A DNA stretch of 64,000 nt from Megaustenia siamemsis (GCA_032433765.1 JAVIAB010000139.1:41829130-41893129); one strand, 5' to 3'. Positions 1-11,325 are shown, counted from the stretch's first letter. The notes: generated from the sequence alone by a model not told the origin. Numbers and translations: made by a program.

Positions 1-229
1 ATTACTTGAACTCGTTTTGACCCCTGAGGCAATTCCAGAAGAGTTCTATGACCTCATTTTGACCGCTGAAGGCTTTAATACCAATGTTGCCCACTTCAAC
101 GAACGACAGACATCATTAAAGGTGATTACTTCAGCTCTTAGACTTTGGAGTTCCATATCTTTAGCACTTGATTGAATGACAGACAACAGTAAAGATGATC
201 ATTTCAGGTAAGAAAACTTAGTTCCAAAC

Positions 230-1620
230 CCTAAAATTTTGGTTCATACTCACAAAGTTGAACTCAAAACCCTAACAATTTAGTCCCAAAGTGATACTAG
301 TTCGACACGACAGTCGTAAATGTTATATGCAAAGTCCAAAAGTTTGTCAAAAAGACAACCTAAACTCAGAATAGTTAGACACAAAGCCCAACAATTTATA
401 TGCAAAGTCCAAAAAGTTACTCCAAAAGACAACTAATGTAACACTTAACCCCAAAATTTCGTCTCGTAACCAAAAAGTTGAACTCAAAACCCTAAAAATT
501 TAGTCCCAAAGTGATACTAGTTCGACACAAAAGTCGTAAATGTTATATGCAAAGTCCAAAAGTTTGTCAAAAAGACAACCTTAACTCAAAATAGTTAGAC
601 ACAAAGCCCAACAATTTATATGCAAAGTCTAAAAAGTTACTCCAAAAGACAACTAATGTAACACTTAACCCCAAAATTTCGTCGCATAACCAAACAGTTG
701 AACTCAAAAGCCTAAAAATTTAGTCCCAAAGTGATACTAGTTCGACACAAAAGTCGTAAATGTTATATTCAAATCCAAAAGTTTGTCAAAAAGACAACCC
801 AAACTCAAAATAGTTAGACACAAAGCCCAACAATTTATATGCAAAGTCCAAAAAGTTACGCCAAAAGACAACTAATGTAACACTTAACCCAAAATTTCGT
901 CTCATAACCAAACAGTTGAACTCAAAACCCTAAAAATTTAGTCCCAAAGTGATACTAGTTCGACACAAAAGTCGTAAATGTTTATGCAAAGTCTAAAAGT
1001 TTGTCAAAAAGACAACCCAAACTCAGAATAGTTAGGCACAAAACCCAACAATTTATAGGCAAAGTCCAAAAAGTTACTCCAAAAGACAACTAATGTAACA
1101 CTTAACCCCAAAATTTCGGCTCATATCCACAAAGTTGAACACGAACCCTAAAAATTTAGTCCCAAAGTCGTAATTGTTCGACACGAAAGTCGTAAATGTT
1201 AAATGCAAAGTCCAAAAGTTTGTCAAAAAGACAACCTAAACTCAAAATAGTTAGACACAAAAGGTCAAAAAAGTATATGCAAAGTCCAAAATGTTACGTC
1301 AAAAGACAACTAATATAACAACAAGCCCTAAAATTTCGTCGCATATGCACAAAGTTGAACACGAACGCTACAAATTTAATCCCAAAGTCGTAATTGTTAG
1401 ACACGAAAGACCAAATAGTTATATTCAAAGTCCAAAAGTTTGTCAAAAAGACAACCCAAACTCAAAAGTTTGTCAAAAAGGCAACCCAAACTCAAAATAG
1501 TTAGACACAAAAACCAACAATTTATACTCAAAGTCCAAAATGTTACTTCAAAAGACAACTAATGTAACACTTAACCCCAAAATTTCGTCACATAACCAAA
1601 CAGTTGAACTCAAAACCCTA
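230..1620. repeat. 220-bp tandem repeat array, left arm
   Basis: The phrase GATACTAGTTCGACAC recurs at about 293, 513, 733 and 951, giving steps of 218-220 bp, with more diverged copies to about 1620. Inside each unit a shorter phrase of the type CAAAGTCCAAAAGTTT recurs every roughly 30 bp, so the unit itself looks like an amplified short repeat. Small open frames here have repetitive composition and are not credible genes. Confidence 0.85.
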
Positions 1621-2109
1621 AAAAGTGTCCACTTATCAACCAAAGTCTTTAATACAGCTGAGAAAACCCTAATAAATAATTACAATTTACTAAAAATGTT
1701 GCCCTTGATGATAGTTGCGACTGTGTCTAAATCATTATTGAAAATATTCATAGAACTCTAGTAAAAACCAAACACACTAAAACACCACATTGAAAGAATG
1801 AACTTAAAGTTCACGCCCCTGTCACAACTCTGCTAAGAAAAGTACTGCAAAGCATGAAAGTTATGGCCCCTGCTATAACTCTACTAAACGAAAGTATTAC
1901 CAAACACGTAGGTTACACTCCTACCATAACCCACTAAGAAAAACAAGATTTTGCTTAAAATACCACATTTATGATTGTTACGCCCCTTGTCCCTTTATGA
2001 GGGGACGCCCATGAAACTGTTAGAAATAGTAAATTTAACCTAGTGGCATACCCCAGATGTTATATTAGACATCCCCATAGCAAAAATTTACTTAAAACTC
2101 ACTTTTATG

Positions 2110-3240
2110 GTGGTTACCCCCTGACCCATTTTTGAGGGCTACGCCCATGAAACTGTTAAAAATAGTAAATTTAACAGCTAGGGTTACTCCAAACTTTATA
2201 TTAACCATCTCCGTATCAAGAATTTACATAAAAACAACTTTTGAAATTACTACCCCTGTACCCATTTTTAGCGGTTACGCCCATAAAACTGTTAAAAATA
2301 GTAAATTTAACATCTAGACATACCCAAAACTTTATATTAAGCATCCCCGTATCAAGAATTTACTAAAAAACCACTTTTATGAGTGTTGCCCCCTTAGCCA
2401 TTTTTGGCGGTTACGCCCATGAATTCGATAAAAAATAGTCAATTTAACATCTAGACATACCCCAAACTATATATTTGACACGCCCATGTATCAAGAATTT
2501 ACATAAAAACAACTTTTGAAATTACTACCCCTGTACCCATTTTTGGCGGTTACGCCTATGAAACTGTTAAAAATAGTCAATTTACACTCTAGACATATCC
2601 CAAACTTTATATTAAGCATCCCCATATCAAGAATTTACATAAAAATCACTTTTGAAATTACTACCCCTGTACCCATTTTTGGCGGTTACGCCCATGAAAC
2701 TGTTAAAAATAGTCAATTTAACATCTAGACATACCCCAAACTTTATATTAAACATCCCCATATCAAGAAGTTACATAAAAACAACTTTTGAAATTACTAC
2801 CCCTGTACCCATTTTTGGCGGTAACGCCCATGAAACTGTTAAAAATACTAAATTTAACATCTAGACATACCCCAAACTTTATATTAAGTAGCCCCGTATC
2901 AAGAATTTACATAAAAACAACTTTTGAAATTACTACCCCTGTACCCATTTTTGGCGGTTACGCCTATGAAACTGTTAAAAATAGTCAATTTACACTCTAG
3001 ACATATCCCAAACTTTATATTAAGCATCCCCATATCAAGAATTTACATAAAAATCACTTTTGAAATTACTACCCCTGTACCCATTTTTGGCGGTTACGCC
3101 CATGAAACTGTTAAAAATAGTCAATTTAACATCTAGACATACCCCAAACTTTATATTAAGCATCCCCATATCAAGAAGTTACATAAAAACAACTTTTGAA
3201 ATTACTACCCCTGTACCCATTTTTTGGCGGTAACGCCCAT
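2110..3240. repeat. 136-bp tandem repeat array, left arm
   Basis: Copies of a unit containing ACTACCCCTGTACCCATTTT and GGCGGTTACGCC start at about 2516, 2652, 2788, 2924 and 3060, exactly 136 bp apart, with diverged copies on the outer side. The roughly 70-residue open frames in each copy are frame accidents of the repeat. Confidence 0.9.
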
Positions 3241-3366
3241 GAAATCGATAAAAAATTGAAATTTAACCTATTGGTATACCTCAAACATAATATTTGACAC
3301 GCCCATGTATCAAATTTGCCTGAAAAATCAATCAAAAATTAGTAGTACATGTATATATCTAGTGAT

Positions 3367-3480
3367 AGGACCCCCAAAAGTGCCTTTGAAGGCACATAAA
3401 TCCTTATATAAATAGTCTACCCGCAGTTCGAGGCACATTTTTTGGTGCGGTTTTTCCTTATAAGAGAGTCTTCCCGGTCA
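3367..3480. other. Palindrome spacer with small hairpins
   Basis: These 114 bp are the only part of the palindrome without a mirror copy. They contain a short perfect hairpin, GTGCCTT-TG-AAGGCAC, just inside the left arm, a TTATATAA stretch, and TCCTTATA and TTCCTTATAAG motifs. No open frame or recognisable gene is seen. Confidence 0.75.
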
Positions 3481-3599
3481 ATCACTAGATATATACTACT
3501 AATTTTTGATTGATTTTTCAGTCAAATTTGATACATGGGCGTGTCAAATATTATGTTTGAGGTATACCAATAGGTTAAATTTCAATTTTTTATCGATTT

Positions 3600-4990
3600 C
3601 ATGGGCGTTACCGCCAAAAAATGGGTACAGGGGTAGTAATTTCAAAAGTTGTTTTTATGTAACTTCTTGATATGGGGATGCTTAATATAAAGTTTGGGGT
3701 ATGTCTAGATGTTAAATTGACTATTTTTAACAGTTTCATGGCGTAACCGCCAAAAATGGGTACAGGGGTAGTAATTTCAAAAGTGATTTTTATGTAAATT
3801 CTTGATATGGGGATGCTTAATATAAAGTTTGGGATATGTCTAGAGTGTAAATTGACTATTTTTAACAGTTTCATAGGCGTAACCGCCAAAAATGGGTACA
3901 GGGGTAGTAATTTCAAAAGTTGTTTTTATGTAAATTCTTGATACGGGGCTACTTAATATAAAGTTTGGGTATGTCTAGATGTTAAATTAGTATTTTTAAC
4001 AGTTTCATGGGCGTTACCGCCAAAAATGGGTACAGGGGTAGTAATTTCAAAAGTTGTTTTTATGTAACTTCTTGATATGGGGAATATAAAGTTTGGGATA
4101 TGTCTAGAGTGTAAATTGACTATTTTTAACAGTTTCATAGGCGTAACCGCCAAAAATGGGTACAGGGGTAGTAATTTCAAAAGTTGTTTTTATGTAAATT
4201 CTTGATACGGGGCTACTTAATATAAAGTTTGGGGTATGTCTAGATGTTAAATTTAGTATTTTTAACAGTTTCATGGGCGTTACCGCCAAAAAATGGGTAC
4301 AGGGGTAGTAATTTCAAAAGTTGTTTTTATGTAACTTCTTGATATGGGGATGTTTAATATAAAGTTTGGGGTATGTCTAGATGTTAAATTGACTATTTTT
4401 AACAGTTTCATGGGCGTAACCGCCAAAAATGGGTACAGGGGTAGTAATTTCAAAAGTGATTTTTATGTAAATTCTTGATATGGGGATGCTTAATATAAAG
4501 TTTGGGATATGTCTAGAGTGTAAATTGACTATTTTTAACAGTTTCATAGGCGTAACCGCCAAAAATGGGTACAGGGGTAGTAATTTCAAAAGTTGTTTTT
4601 ATGTAAATTCTTGATACATGGGCGTGTCAAATATAAAGTTTGGGGTATGTCTAGATGTTAAATTGACTATTTTTTATCGAATTCATGGGCGTAACCGCCA
4701 AAAATGGCTAAGGGGGCAACACTCATAAAAGTGGTTTTTTAGTAAATTCTTTATACGGGGATGATTAATATAAAGTTTTGGGTATGTCTAGATGTTAAAT
4801 TTACTATTTTTAACAGTTTCATGGGCGTAACCGCTAAAAATGGGTACAGGGGTAGTAATTTCAAAAGTTGTTTTTATGTAAATTCTTGATACGGAGATGG
4901 TTAATATAAAGTTTGGAGTAACCCTAGCTGTTAAATTTACTATTTTTAACAGTTTCATGGGCGTAGCCCTCAAAAATGGGTCAGGGGGTA
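3600..4990. repeat. 136-bp tandem repeat array, right arm
   Basis: Reverse-complement counterpart of the 2110-3240 array, with more copies and two shortened units (near 3950 and 4083). The copy-number difference between arms suggests slippage or unequal exchange after the inverted duplication formed. Confidence 0.85.
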
Positions 4991-5479
4991 ACCACCATAA
5001 AAGTGAGTTTTAAGTAAATTTTTGCTATGGGGATGTCTAATATAACATCTGGGGTATGCCACTAGGTTAAATTTACTATTTCTAACAGTTTCATGGGCGT
5101 CTCCTCATAAAGGGACAAGGGGCGTAACAATCATAAATGTGGTATTTTAAGCAAAATCTTGTTTTTCTTAGTGGGTTATGGTAGGAGTGTAACCTACGTG
5201 TTTGGTAATACTTTCGTTTAGTAGAGTTATAGCAGGGGCCATAACTTTCATGCTTTGCAGTACTTTTCTTAGCAGAGTTGTGACAGGGGCGTGAACTTTA
5301 AGTTCATTCTTTCAATGTGGTGTTTTAGTGTGTTTGGTTTTTACTAGAGTTCTATGAATATTTTCAATAATGATTTAGACACAGTCGCAACTATCATCAA
5401 GGGCAACATTTTTAGTAAATTGTAATTATTTATTAGGGTTTTCTCAGCTGTATTAAAGACTTTGGTTGATAAGTGGACA

Positions 5480-6880
5480 CTTTTTAGGGTTTTGAGTTCA
5501 ACTGTTTGGTTATGTGACGAAATTTTGGGGTTAAGTGTTACATTAGTTGTCTTTTGAAGTAACATTTTGGACTTTGAGTATAAATTGTTGGGTTTTGTGT
5601 CTAACTATTTTGAGTTTGGGTTGCCTTTTTGACAAACTTTTGAGTTTGGGTTGTCTTTTTGACAAACTTTTGGACTTTGAATATAACTATTTGGTCTTTC
5701 GTGTCTAACAATTACGACTTTGGGACTAAATTTGTAGCGTTCGTGTTCAACTTTGTGCATATGCGACGAAATTTTAGGGCTTGTTGTTATATTAGTTGTC
5801 TTTTGACGTAACATTTTGGACTTTGCATATACTTTTTTGACCTTTTGTGTCTAACTATTTTGAGTTTAGGTTGTCTTTTTGACAAACTTTTGGACTTTGC
5901 ATATAACATTTACGACTTTCGTGTCGAACAATTACGACTTTGGGACTAAATTTTTAGGGTTCGTGTTCAACTTTGTGGATATGAGCCGAAATTTTGGGGT
6001 TAAGTGTTACATTAGTTGTCTTTTGGAGTAACTTTTTGGACTTTGCCTATAAATTGTTGGGTTTTGTGCCTAACTATTCTGAGTTTGGGTTGTCTTTTTG
6101 ACAAACTTTTAGACTTTGCATAAACATTTACGACTTTTGTGTCGAACTAGTATCACTTTGGGACTAAATTTTTAGGGTTTTGAGTTCAACTGTTTGGTTA
6201 TGAGACGAAATTTTGGGGTTAAGTGTTACATTAGTTGTCTTTTGGCGTAACTTTTTGGACTTTGCATATAAATTGTTGGGCTTTGTGTCTAACTATTTTG
6301 AGTTTGGGTTGTCTTTTTGACAAACTTTTGGATTTGAATATAACATTTACGACTTTTGTGTCGAACTAGTATCACTTTGGGACTAAATTTTTAGGCTTTT
6401 GAGTTCAACTGTTTGGTTATGCGACGAAATTTTGGGGTTAAGTGTTACATTAGTTGTCTTTTGGAGTAACTTTTTAGACTTTGCATATAAATTGTTGGGC
6501 TTTGTGTCTAACTATTTTGAGTTAAGGTTGTCTTTTTGACAAACTTTTGGACTTTGCATATAACATTTACGACTTTTGTGTCGAACTAGTATCACTTTGG
6601 GACTAAATTTTTAGGGTTTTGAGTTCAACTTTTTGGTTACGAGACGAAATTTTGGGGTTAAGTGTTACATTAGTTGTCTTTTGGAGTAACTTTTTGGACT
6701 TTGCATATAAATTGTTGGGCTTTGTGTCTAACTATTCTGAGTTTAGGTTGTCTTTTGGACAAACTTTTGGACTTTGCATATAACATTTACGACTGTCGTG
6801 TCGAACTAGTATCACTTTGGGACTAAATTGTTAGGGTTTTGAGTTCAACTTTGTGAGTATGAACCAAAATTTTAGGGTTT
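5480..6880. repeat. 220-bp tandem repeat array, right arm
   Basis: Reverse-complement counterpart of the array at 230-1620, with the same unit order and sequence. Confidence 0.85.
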
Positions 6881-6930
6881 GGAACTAAGTTTTCTTACCT
6901 GAAATGATCATCTTTACTGTTGTCTGTCAT

Positions 6931-7203
6931 TCAATCAAGTGCTAAAGATATGGAACTCCAAAGTCTAAGAGCTGAAGTAATCACCTTTAATGATGTCTGT
7001 CGTTCGTTGAAGTGGGCAACATTGGTATTAAAGCCTTCAGCGGTCAAAATGAGGTCATAGAACTCTTCTGGAATTGCCTCAGGGGTCAAAACGAGTTCAA
7101 GTAATCCACCACCCAACATTTTTCCCCCACCACTGACCCGACAGTCACTACCTACGCTTCGGCTAACGCGCTTCTCTGATTGGTTAATCCACCTGTCGGT
7201 CAT
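6931..7203 (-). CDS. Hypothetical 90-residue ORF at the outer end of the palindrome arm
   Basis: An ATG at 7203 opens 90 codons ending at 6931. I recognise no family. The part inside the palindrome (7105 inward) is duplicated in the left arm at 1-175. The C-terminal half has ordinary rather than repeat-like composition, including an IPEEFYDLIL stretch. Just downstream on the same strand a second ATG leads after ten codons to TTTCAG/GTAAGA, a good 5' splice-site match, mirrored on the + strand near 207-213. It could be a real short exon pair or chance. Confidence 0.2.
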   Translation of the reverse strand: MTDRWINQSEKRVSRSVGSDCRVSGGGKMLGGGLLELVLTPEAIPEEFYDLILTAEGFNTNVAHFNERQTSLKVITSALRLWSSISLALD

Positions 7204-7345
7204 TTCTTTGCCCCGCCTCCTATACTAATACTCTTCTCTGATTGGTTAATCCAGATATCAGTCGATGTTGGCATAGTCACTCGCTGATTGGTTAAAATCT
7301 TGTACCAGGATATATTTAAACTAGTCTCATGTGAGAATTTGTGTC
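7165..7345 (+). promoter_or_regulatory. CCAAT/TATA promoter-like region
   Basis: Three copies of the Y-box-like motif GATTGGTTAA (inverted CCAAT) lie near 7179, 7237 and 7284, followed by a TATATTTAAA motif near 7312. The last CCAAT lies roughly 25 bp before the TATA-like motif, a normal spacing for an animal pol II promoter reading to the right with a start near 7340. On the minus strand the same boxes read CCAAT and could drive the ORF at 7203-6931. No transcript evidence is available. Confidence 0.4.
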
Positions 7346-7640
7346 ATAAGTTTGGTTGCTTCAAGGAAAGTTACTGTTCATTCTAGCGGAGTTTTGCACT
7401 GTAAGGAGGATTGTTTTCTCTTAAAGTATGTTAAGGGTTATCGATAATAGGTTATATTCAGTGTAGATGATTGAGACTATATTTTATACTGTAAGTTTGA
7501 ATGTTTTCTCTTAAAGTATGGTAAGACTTAACGATAACACGTTATTCAACTGTATTGATGTAAAGTAGTTAAGATAAGTAATGTTGAATGTAATGTTCCT
7601 TCATTTTTCTTATTGGTTGATTAAAGTATGATATACCAGA
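7346..7640. other. Unassigned region with an imperfect direct duplication
   Basis: The phrase TTTTCTCTTAAAGTATG occurs twice (near 7414 and 7504), marking an imperfect duplication of about 90 bp. No coding sequence is recognised. If the promoter at 7165-7345 is real, this would be its transcribed leader; CACTGTAAGGA near 7398 resembles a splice donor. Confidence 0.3.
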
Positions 7641-7644
7641 CAAC

Positions 7645-8460
7645 CGCCATACAGCCCTCATGCCACACTAGGCGACCGGTATACAGCCCTCATGTCACAC
7701 TAGACGCCCGGCATACAGCCTTATATCACACTAGATGACCTCCATACACCCCACATACCACACCAGATGACCTCCATACACCCCTCACGACACAGTAGAC
7801 GACCTCCATACACCCCTCACGATACACTAAACGACCTACATACACCCATCATGACACACTAGACGCCCTCTGTACACCCGATATGACACACTAGACGACC
7901 TCCATACAACCATCATACCCCACTAGACGACCTCCGTATACCCATCACGACATACTAGCCGACCTCCATGTACCCATCATGGCACACTAGACGACCCCTA
8001 TACAACCATCATGACACACTAAACGCCCTCTATACACCCAATATGACACACTAGACGACCTCCGTACACCCATCACGACATACTAGCCGACCTCCATTGA
8101 CCCCTCACGGCACACTAGACGACCCCTATACAACCATCATGACACACTAGACGATCCCTATACAACCATCATGACACACTAAACGCCCTCTATACACCCA
8201 ATATGACACACTAGACGACCTCCGTACACCCATCACGGCACACTAGACGACCCCTATACAACCATCATGACACACTAGACGACCCCTATACAACCATCAT
8301 GACACACTAGACGACCCCTATACAACCATCATGACACACTAAACGCCCTCTATACACCCAATATGACACACTAGACTACCTCCGTACACCCATCACGACA
8401 TACTAGCCGACCCCTATACAGCCCTTATTACACACTAGGCGACCTCCATACACCCATCGC
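7645..8460. repeat. 32-bp minisatellite
   Basis: About 25 imperfect copies of a unit like CACTAGACGACCCCTATACA followed by ACCATCATGACA. Diverged copies lie on the left and better preserved ones from about 7980. The array stops abruptly at the Polinton polymerase fragment at 8461. Confidence 0.85.
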
Positions 8461-8838
8461 TGCGATGAACATACTAGCAAAACAGAATGTATAAACTGTA
8501 AGGGCATTAAAGCATACACCAAACGAACGCCCGGGCTTTTTAAACTAGAGTACGAAGGGACAGCTCTTGTTAGCTTATGTAGTAAGACGTACCATTGTAG
8601 TGGGGATTACGATAAAATCAGTTGTAAAGGGCTAAGCAAGCAACACAACAAATTAGATAAAGATATGTTTTTAGAGGTTCTCGCTACGCAAAAGGCTAAG
8701 GGTGGGAAAAATGTAGGTTTCAAAGTCTTAAATAATTCCATATTTTCCTACAGTCAAACAAGAAATGCTCTTTCCTATTTCTATATAAAAAGAAAGGTAG
8801 CTGATGATAACGTCTCGACTACGCCTTTAGATATTTAA
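8461..8838 (+). pseudogene. Polinton/Maverick-type DNA polymerase B, C-terminal fragment
   Basis: An uninterrupted frame of 125 codons ends in TAA at 8836-8838 but has no start; upstream it runs into the 32-bp minisatellite. The translation carries the run KRTPGLFKLEYEG, then LCSKTY, CKGLSK, GFKVLNN and a terminal YIKRKVADDNVST-TPLDI. I recognise this as the conserved tail that follows the polymerase active site in protein-primed family B polymerases of Polinton/Maverick transposons. The polymerase palm with its DTDS motif, integrase, ATPase and capsid genes are not seen here. It is an orphan 3' end with no frame damage, either recently captured or part of an element interrupted by satellite expansion. 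A search with this frame against Polinton polymerases would settle it. Confidence 0.65.
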
Positions 8839-9410
8839 CTCTTTACACTACCAGCTTAGCCTAACCAGCAATCTCTAACAGTTTCACCCCTTATGATTCA
8901 TTTATGCCACAACGCTAAGCAGACACCCAACTACCTATCTATAAATAAATGTTATCCTTGTACTATATATTGACTTTGTGTACTAAATATTTTTGTACTG
9001 TTATATAATATCAATGTATGTTATACACCTATTGAGATAATAAAAGAATAACAAATATATCTTCGTCTTCTGTTTTAAATTTAATGTTTTTCATTGATGT
9101 TGTATAATCTACTAACCTATCACTATCGCTCAAGTACACCAAGCACTCCAAAGTCAGCACACACCAGACATAAACAGGGCACTTCCGGGGTCACCGGGAC
9201 TAGAGGTCACGGTTAACTCCCCCTGCACCTACGGTACATTAGGTGCGCCGCGCACCTACTATATATCTTTGTTAATTTAGCACCTAAATTCGGGACAAAT
9301 ACAACATTGTATACTACTACTTATGGTGTTAATTACCATAATTTTTACAGACCTTTGGCACATGATTTTTGAGGTAATGTTGTTGGTATTACACCTGTGT
9401 CGCTTTACTT
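8839..9410. other. Intergenic, no gene seen
   Basis: AT-rich DNA, possibly the 3' flank of the polymerase fragment, with ATAAAAGAATAA near 9040. A small hairpin AGGTGCG-CCG-CGCACCT lies near 9240. Nothing coding is recognised. Confidence 0.5.
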
Positions 9411-9533
9411 CCCCAGAAAAAAATACGGTACCCATTTAAGGATGGGTGAACCCGGAAGTTGTCGATTAGGATCGAACCCGATCTCTAGTCCTTCGTAGTC
9501 CAGTTCACTAACCACTGAGCTACCGCGGCTCCC
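9411..9533 (-). mobile_element. tRNA-derived SINE, family A, truncated
   Basis: Minus-strand copy. Its reverse complement begins GGGAGCCGCGGTAGCTCAGT, matching a tRNA-like pol III A box, then has a GGTTCGATCC B box, and continues into the shared body with a GGGTACCG-TTTTTTCTGGG core. The 3' half seen in the full copies at 35069, 41168, 55649 and 63333 is missing. Confidence 0.8.
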
Positions 9534-9540
9534 AAATTCG

Positions 9541-9895
9541 CTAATCATCATCATCATGATGTGCTATACCGGTTGGCGTAGGCGATCATGTCCCTCCACA
9601 ATCTTCTATCTACAGTGCATCGTATCAGTTCTGTTGTTGACTGTTTTCCATGTCATGACACCAAGCTATCCAGTATTTTCTCTCTTTGTCGTCCGCGATC
9701 TCTCTTTCCTTTTATTTTGCCAGTTGTAACCAAGTATTCCAACTTTCCTCTTCGCATGATGTGCCCGAAAAATGTTGATTGCTTCTTTCTGATGTTTCTT
9801 AAGAGCTCCCTTTTTGTGTTGGCCTCTTTGAGAACTTCCTCATTGGTCTTTTTAAATTTTCCTGATACCGATCTATCAAAGCAATAAATACTATG
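9541..9895 (-). pseudogene. Non-LTR retrotransposon RT C-terminal fragment (family 1)
   Basis: The minus-strand frame contains TNEEVLKEANTKRELL, then STFFGHIMRRGKLEYL and GKIKGKRDRGRQREKILDSL. This is the typical tail following the reverse transcriptase of RTE-like endonuclease-RT retrotransposons. It ends in a short TCATCA stretch, the reverse complement of an ATGATG 3' tail. It is almost the same as the plus-strand copy at 58545-58919. The catalytic RT and endonuclease domains are missing. Confidence 0.75.
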
Positions 9896-9924
9896 CTTAT
9901 ATAAAGGTAAAGGTTCTCCCCATG

Positions 9925-10076
9925 CCTTTACTTCCCAGAAAAATCCCTGGTACCCAGTTTTAGAGACTGGATAATCACAGAAAGCCATGTCGGTCCGAAT
10001 AAAAAATTCGCTACTTCTGAAATCAAACCGGAACCTTCTCATAAGGAAGCGATCACTCAACTACCGAGGTTCCGTG
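9925..10076 (-). mobile_element. tRNA-related SINE, variant family, minus strand
   Basis: The reverse complement starts GGAACCTCGGTAGTTGAGTG, an A-box-like start, followed by a GGTTTGATTTC B-box-like stretch and then the same GGGTACCAGG-TTTTCTGGG core as the family A SINEs. The head differs from family A while the core is shared, as in SINE superfamilies with a conserved central domain. Confidence 0.55.
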
Positions 10077-10158
10077 CTTGTGCTTATATATTTACATTTT
10101 TTCCCCTAATATATTTGCAACGGAAATCTAAAGGTTTGTTCATTGGTTCTTTTTGCAG

Positions 10159-10449
10159 CAGAGAACCCAGCATAACAGACCAGCTTCCGGAGGGTCTCCT
10201 GGCCATTGATAGCTTCTGGCTCGGCGGAATACCCAATGTCATGGCTAAAGCCTTGGAATACGTCATATCCGCTACTGCTTGCATTCTGGACCATGAACCA
10301 ACTAGCAACAGCCAACAAGTGCCTTCTAGTGATGGAGTGGATGATGGTGAACGGACAAATGGCCAGTTTGTTTATGAGAACTTGAAAGATAATGTCAGTA
10401 CAATAACATATGTCAGAAACATAAATGATTTTTCAATACATTTTCAAAG
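10159..10449 (+). CDS. GluN3-like receptor exon 1 of those visible: end of amino-terminal domain
   Basis: The acceptor TTCTTTTTGCAG precedes 10159 and the donor CAAAG/GTGAGT follows 10449. The 291-bp exon starts with the last base of a codon and ends with two bases of the next (phase 2 at both ends). It encodes SREPSITDQLPEGLLAIDSF and onward. LPEGLLAI fits the end of the LIVBP-like amino-terminal domain of NMDA receptors, where an acidic/Pro-Gly-Leu-Leu motif precedes the last helices (ALEYVISATACIL). NVS at about residue 79 of the exon is a possible N-glycosylation site. Identity rests mainly on phase continuity with the following exons, because this domain is poorly conserved. Confidence 0.7.
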
Positions 10450-10564
10450 GTGAGTCTCGCAGGCTTTACATGATGTAGCAGTCTCATAGAATAACACCTT
10501 CTTCTGCCTTCACCGAGCAACCATTCATCATTATCATCCTCATTCCCTTCACTATCGTCATCAT

Positions 10565-11325
10565 TACCATCATTATCATGCCATCAACATCACCATCATA
10601 ATGAGCATCACCATCACCTTTATTATCATCACTATTATCACCATTATCATCACCGTAATCGCTATAATCATCATCACCAACATCAGCATCAATATCATAG
10701 CAGTCATCATCATCACCATTACTACCAACACCATCATCATCATCCCTACCATCATCATTATCATCACTATATCTGCCACCATCATCATCACTATCCCCAA
10801 CGTCATCATTATCATCATCACCATCATCCTCACCATAACCATCATCATTACTACCATCTTCATCACATTCAGTATCATCATCAACACATCATCATCACTA
10901 CTACCACCACTACATCATCATCACTACTACTACCACCACCATTATCATCATCACTATCAATTATCATCATCACCACTGCAATCATCATCATTTTTACTAC
11001 CATCACCATTATCATTATTATCATCATCATCATCAAAACCATCACCATCATCATCATCATCATCACTGTCACCACCTAAATGACCATCATCATTAACATC
11101 ATTACTATCACCCTAATAATAAATATTATCATCACCACCGTCACTACCATCATTATAATCATCACCATCATTATCAATATCATCACCATCATCGTCATTA
11201 TGATCATCACCACCGTCGCCATCATCACCACCATCATCATCTTAATCATAGCCTCCATCATCATCATTATCATCATCACCATCACCTTAATCATAACCAT
11301 CACATCATCACCATCATCAGCATAA
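10565..11325. repeat. ATC/CAT trinucleotide microsatellite
   Basis: About 760 bp of interrupted (ATC)n/(CAT)n starting 115 bp after the exon donor at 10449. Long runs of Ile/Met/Ser/His codons in several frames come from the repeat and are not genes. Confidence 0.95.

Larger units (their letters stand above)
1..3366. repeat. Left arm of giant palindrome (inverted repeat)
   Basis: Reads as the reverse complement of 3481-7105: base 1 pairs with about base 7105, and the arm ends at AGTGAT (3361-3366) opposite ATCACT (3481-3486). From outside in it holds about 230 bp of non-repeated DNA (1-230), 220-bp tandem repeats (about 230-1620), a transition (1620-2110) and 136-bp tandem repeats (2110-3240). 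Arms are nearly identical but differ by a few substitutions, small indels and about two 136-bp units. The left boundary is not visible because the window starts inside the arm. This may be a foldback-type element, a recent inverted duplication, or an assembly or read artefact. Confidence 0.9.
3481..7105. repeat. Right arm of giant palindrome
   Basis: Inverted copy of 1-3366. It is about 260 bp longer, mainly because it has about two more 136-bp units. Private single-base differences include GTTTCATGGCG near 3736 (one G missing) and a shortened unit near 4083. The arm may extend beyond 7105, since the matching left sequence would lie before the window. Confidence 0.9.

Noticed and set aside
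2516..4589. About 70-residue ORFs repeated in both palindrome arms
   Set aside because: Each is one reading of the 136-bp unit, overlapping the next copy; codon composition reflects the repeat, and units are not a multiple of three so the frame does not continue.
10576..11325. Met/Ile/His-rich ORFs
   Set aside because: Translation of an ATC/CAT microsatellite in different frames.
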